Origin: Mycolicibacterium sp. GF69 | GTDB lineage: Bacteria; Actinomycetota; Actinomycetes; Mycobacteriales; Mycobacteriaceae | NCBI RefSeq assembly: GCF_003284965.1 | Contig: NZ_QMEW01000007.1 | Location: forward strand, 1-64,000 | Direction of reading: 5' to 3' | DNA: 64,000 nucleotides | Shown: positions 63,212-64,000 of the stretch, piece after piece | Layout of the letters: every line of letters starts with the position of its first letter | How positions within the stretch are numbered: position 1 is the first letter of the stretch | Notes under the pieces: generated by a model | The model's input: the letters and a program-made list of their open reading frames with translations, nothing else | Told to the model about the DNA's origin: nothing | Databases searched by the model: none | Translations under genes and position numbers: made by a program

Positions 63212-63952
63212 ATGACGCGATCCATCGACGCCACCGATTCCGACTGGCCCCGCGAACCGCAGGACCCCGCCGAGGACTTCCCGGAAGCAGTCGTCGACGG
63301 TGTCGCCAGTTTCATCGGCAAGCCGCGCGCCCGCGGTTGGATCCATGTCTATGCGGCGGTGATCGCCGCGATCTGTGGGGCCACGCTGGTGTCGGTGTCG
63401 TGGTCGGTGGAGTCGACGCGTGCGGGCATCGCGACGTTGATCTACACGCTCACGATCGTGGCGATGTTCGCGGTCAGCGGCGCCTACCACCGGGTCAACT
63501 GGAAGTCGGCGACCGCGCGCAAGTGGATGAAGCGCCTCGACCACTCGATGATCTTCGTGTTCATCGCCGGCAGCTACACCCCGTTCGCGTTGCTGGCGTT
63601 GCCGCAGACCGACGGCTGGGTGCTGTTCTGGATCGTCTGGGGCGGAGCGATCGCCGGGGTACTGCTCAAGTGTTTCTGGCCGTCGGCGCCGCGGTGGGTG
63701 GGCGTCCCGCTCTACATCCTGCTCGGCTGGGTGGCGGCCTGGTTCGTCGGGCCGATCATGCAGGGTGCGGGAATCGCCGCGCTGGTGTTGCTGATCGTCG
63801 GCGGCGCGCTGTACAGCGTCGGCGGCGTGCTGTACGCGCTCAAGTGGCCCGACCCGTGGCCGACGACGTTCGGCCACCACGAGTTCTTCCACGCGTGCAC
63901 CGCGGTCGCGGCGATCTGCCACTACATCGCGATGTGGTTCGCCGTCTTCTGA
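63212..63952 (+). CDS. Hemolysin III family membrane protein (Rv1085c-like)
   Basis: 246-residue seven-helix protein of the HlyIII/PAQR superfamily. Conserved [34 protein letters not shown] and the C-terminal [23 protein letters not shown] include the metal-binding histidines and aspartate expected in PAQR proteins. An N-terminal arm of about 40 residues is cytosolic. It is unlikely to be a true hemolysin; a lipid hydrolase role is known for relatives. It ends the synteny block with M. tuberculosis. Confidence 0.92.
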   Translation: MTRSIDATDSDWPREPQDPAEDFPEAVVDGVASFIGKPRARGWIHVYAAVIAAICGATLVSVSWSVESTRAGIATLIYTLTIVAMFAVSGAYHRVNWKSATARKWMKRLDHSMIFVFIAGSYTPFALLALPQTDGWVLFWIVWGGAIAGVLLKCFWPSAPRWVGVPLYILLGWVAAWFVGPIMQGAGIAALVLLIVGGALYSVGGVLYALKWPDPWPTTFGHHEFFHACTAVAAICHYIAMWFAVF

Positions 63953-63960
63953 CCCGCGGC

Positions 63961-64000
63961 TTCGGTGCGCTACCGATCGCGCAGCGACCAGTAGCGCACC
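63961..64000. repeat. Hairpin repeat, copy 2 (cut by window edge)
   Basis: GGTGCGCTAC (63964-63973) and GTAGCGCACC (63991-64000) are perfect arms. The loop carries TCGC-GCA-GCGA. About 34 of 40 bases match copy 1 at 53598-53637. It starts 9 bases after the hemolysin III stop. The far arm probably continues outside the window. Confidence 0.75.

Overview
The window is high-GC chromosomal DNA from a fast-growing mycobacterium (Mycolicibacterium type). The evidence is a complete yrbEAB-mceABCDEF locus with two Mce-associated genes, KstR-type operators, DesA2, PhoH2, a DUF3556 membrane protein, a WS/DGAT-like acyltransferase, class III nucleotide cyclases, and a long block with the gene order of the M. 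tuberculosis Rv1112-to-Rv1085c segment (ychF, DUF6542-like, ispH, lipid-droplet protein, xseA, xseB, 3beta-HSD, AI-2E, DUF4245, glpX, fum, phoH2, desA2, glyA, coaA, short-chain prenyl synthase, hemolysin III). No tRNA, rRNA, CRISPR array or insertion sequence was seen.

Layout. 1-2.4 kb: acyl-CoA dehydrogenase (cut by the window edge), enoyl-CoA hydratase and thiolase, a beta-oxidation operon on the minus strand. 2.4-5.5 kb: a large cyclase/ATPase regulator broken by a one-base frameshift. 5.6-8.8 kb: GntR regulator, a DUF3556 membrane protein behind a perfect KstR operator, and DoxX. 8.8-11 kb: WS/DGAT-like acyltransferase and epoxide-hydrolase-like enzyme. 11-22.1 kb: the mce lipid importer, most like mce3 in its MceE. 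22.3-30.3 kb: small accessory genes (VOC proteins, TetR, hydrolases, a lipocalin-like protein, a membrane cyclase, a papain-like protein, a DUF2993 protein, a tiny secreted repeat protein, DUF1801). 30.3-33.4 kb: an islet, apparently lower in GC, with a TetR/diiron-protein operon, degenerate sequence and a GNAT acetyltransferase, next to repeated copies of the ychF 3' end. 33.4-47.7 kb: conserved housekeeping synteny, interrupted at 39.9-42.4 kb by a hydrolase and two KstR-linked SDR genes. 47.7-53.6 kb: tandem giant LuxR (LAL) regulators. 53.6-64 kb: phoH2, desA2, a long-form glyA, a DUF885 protein, coaA, membrane proteins, prenyl synthase and hemolysin III.

How it fits together. Much of the window deals with lipid import and breakdown: an Mce importer, beta-oxidation enzymes, DesA2, and three separate transcription units with KstR-consensus sites (DUF3556, 3beta-HSD, paired SDRs), which suggests a steroid or branched-lipid programme spread over the region. 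The items most likely to be undescribed are the TetR/diiron-protein operon with its tandem palindromic operator, the KstR-linked DUF3556 and SDR genes, the DGSVR-repeat secreted peptide, and a hairpin repeat found at two gene 3' ends.
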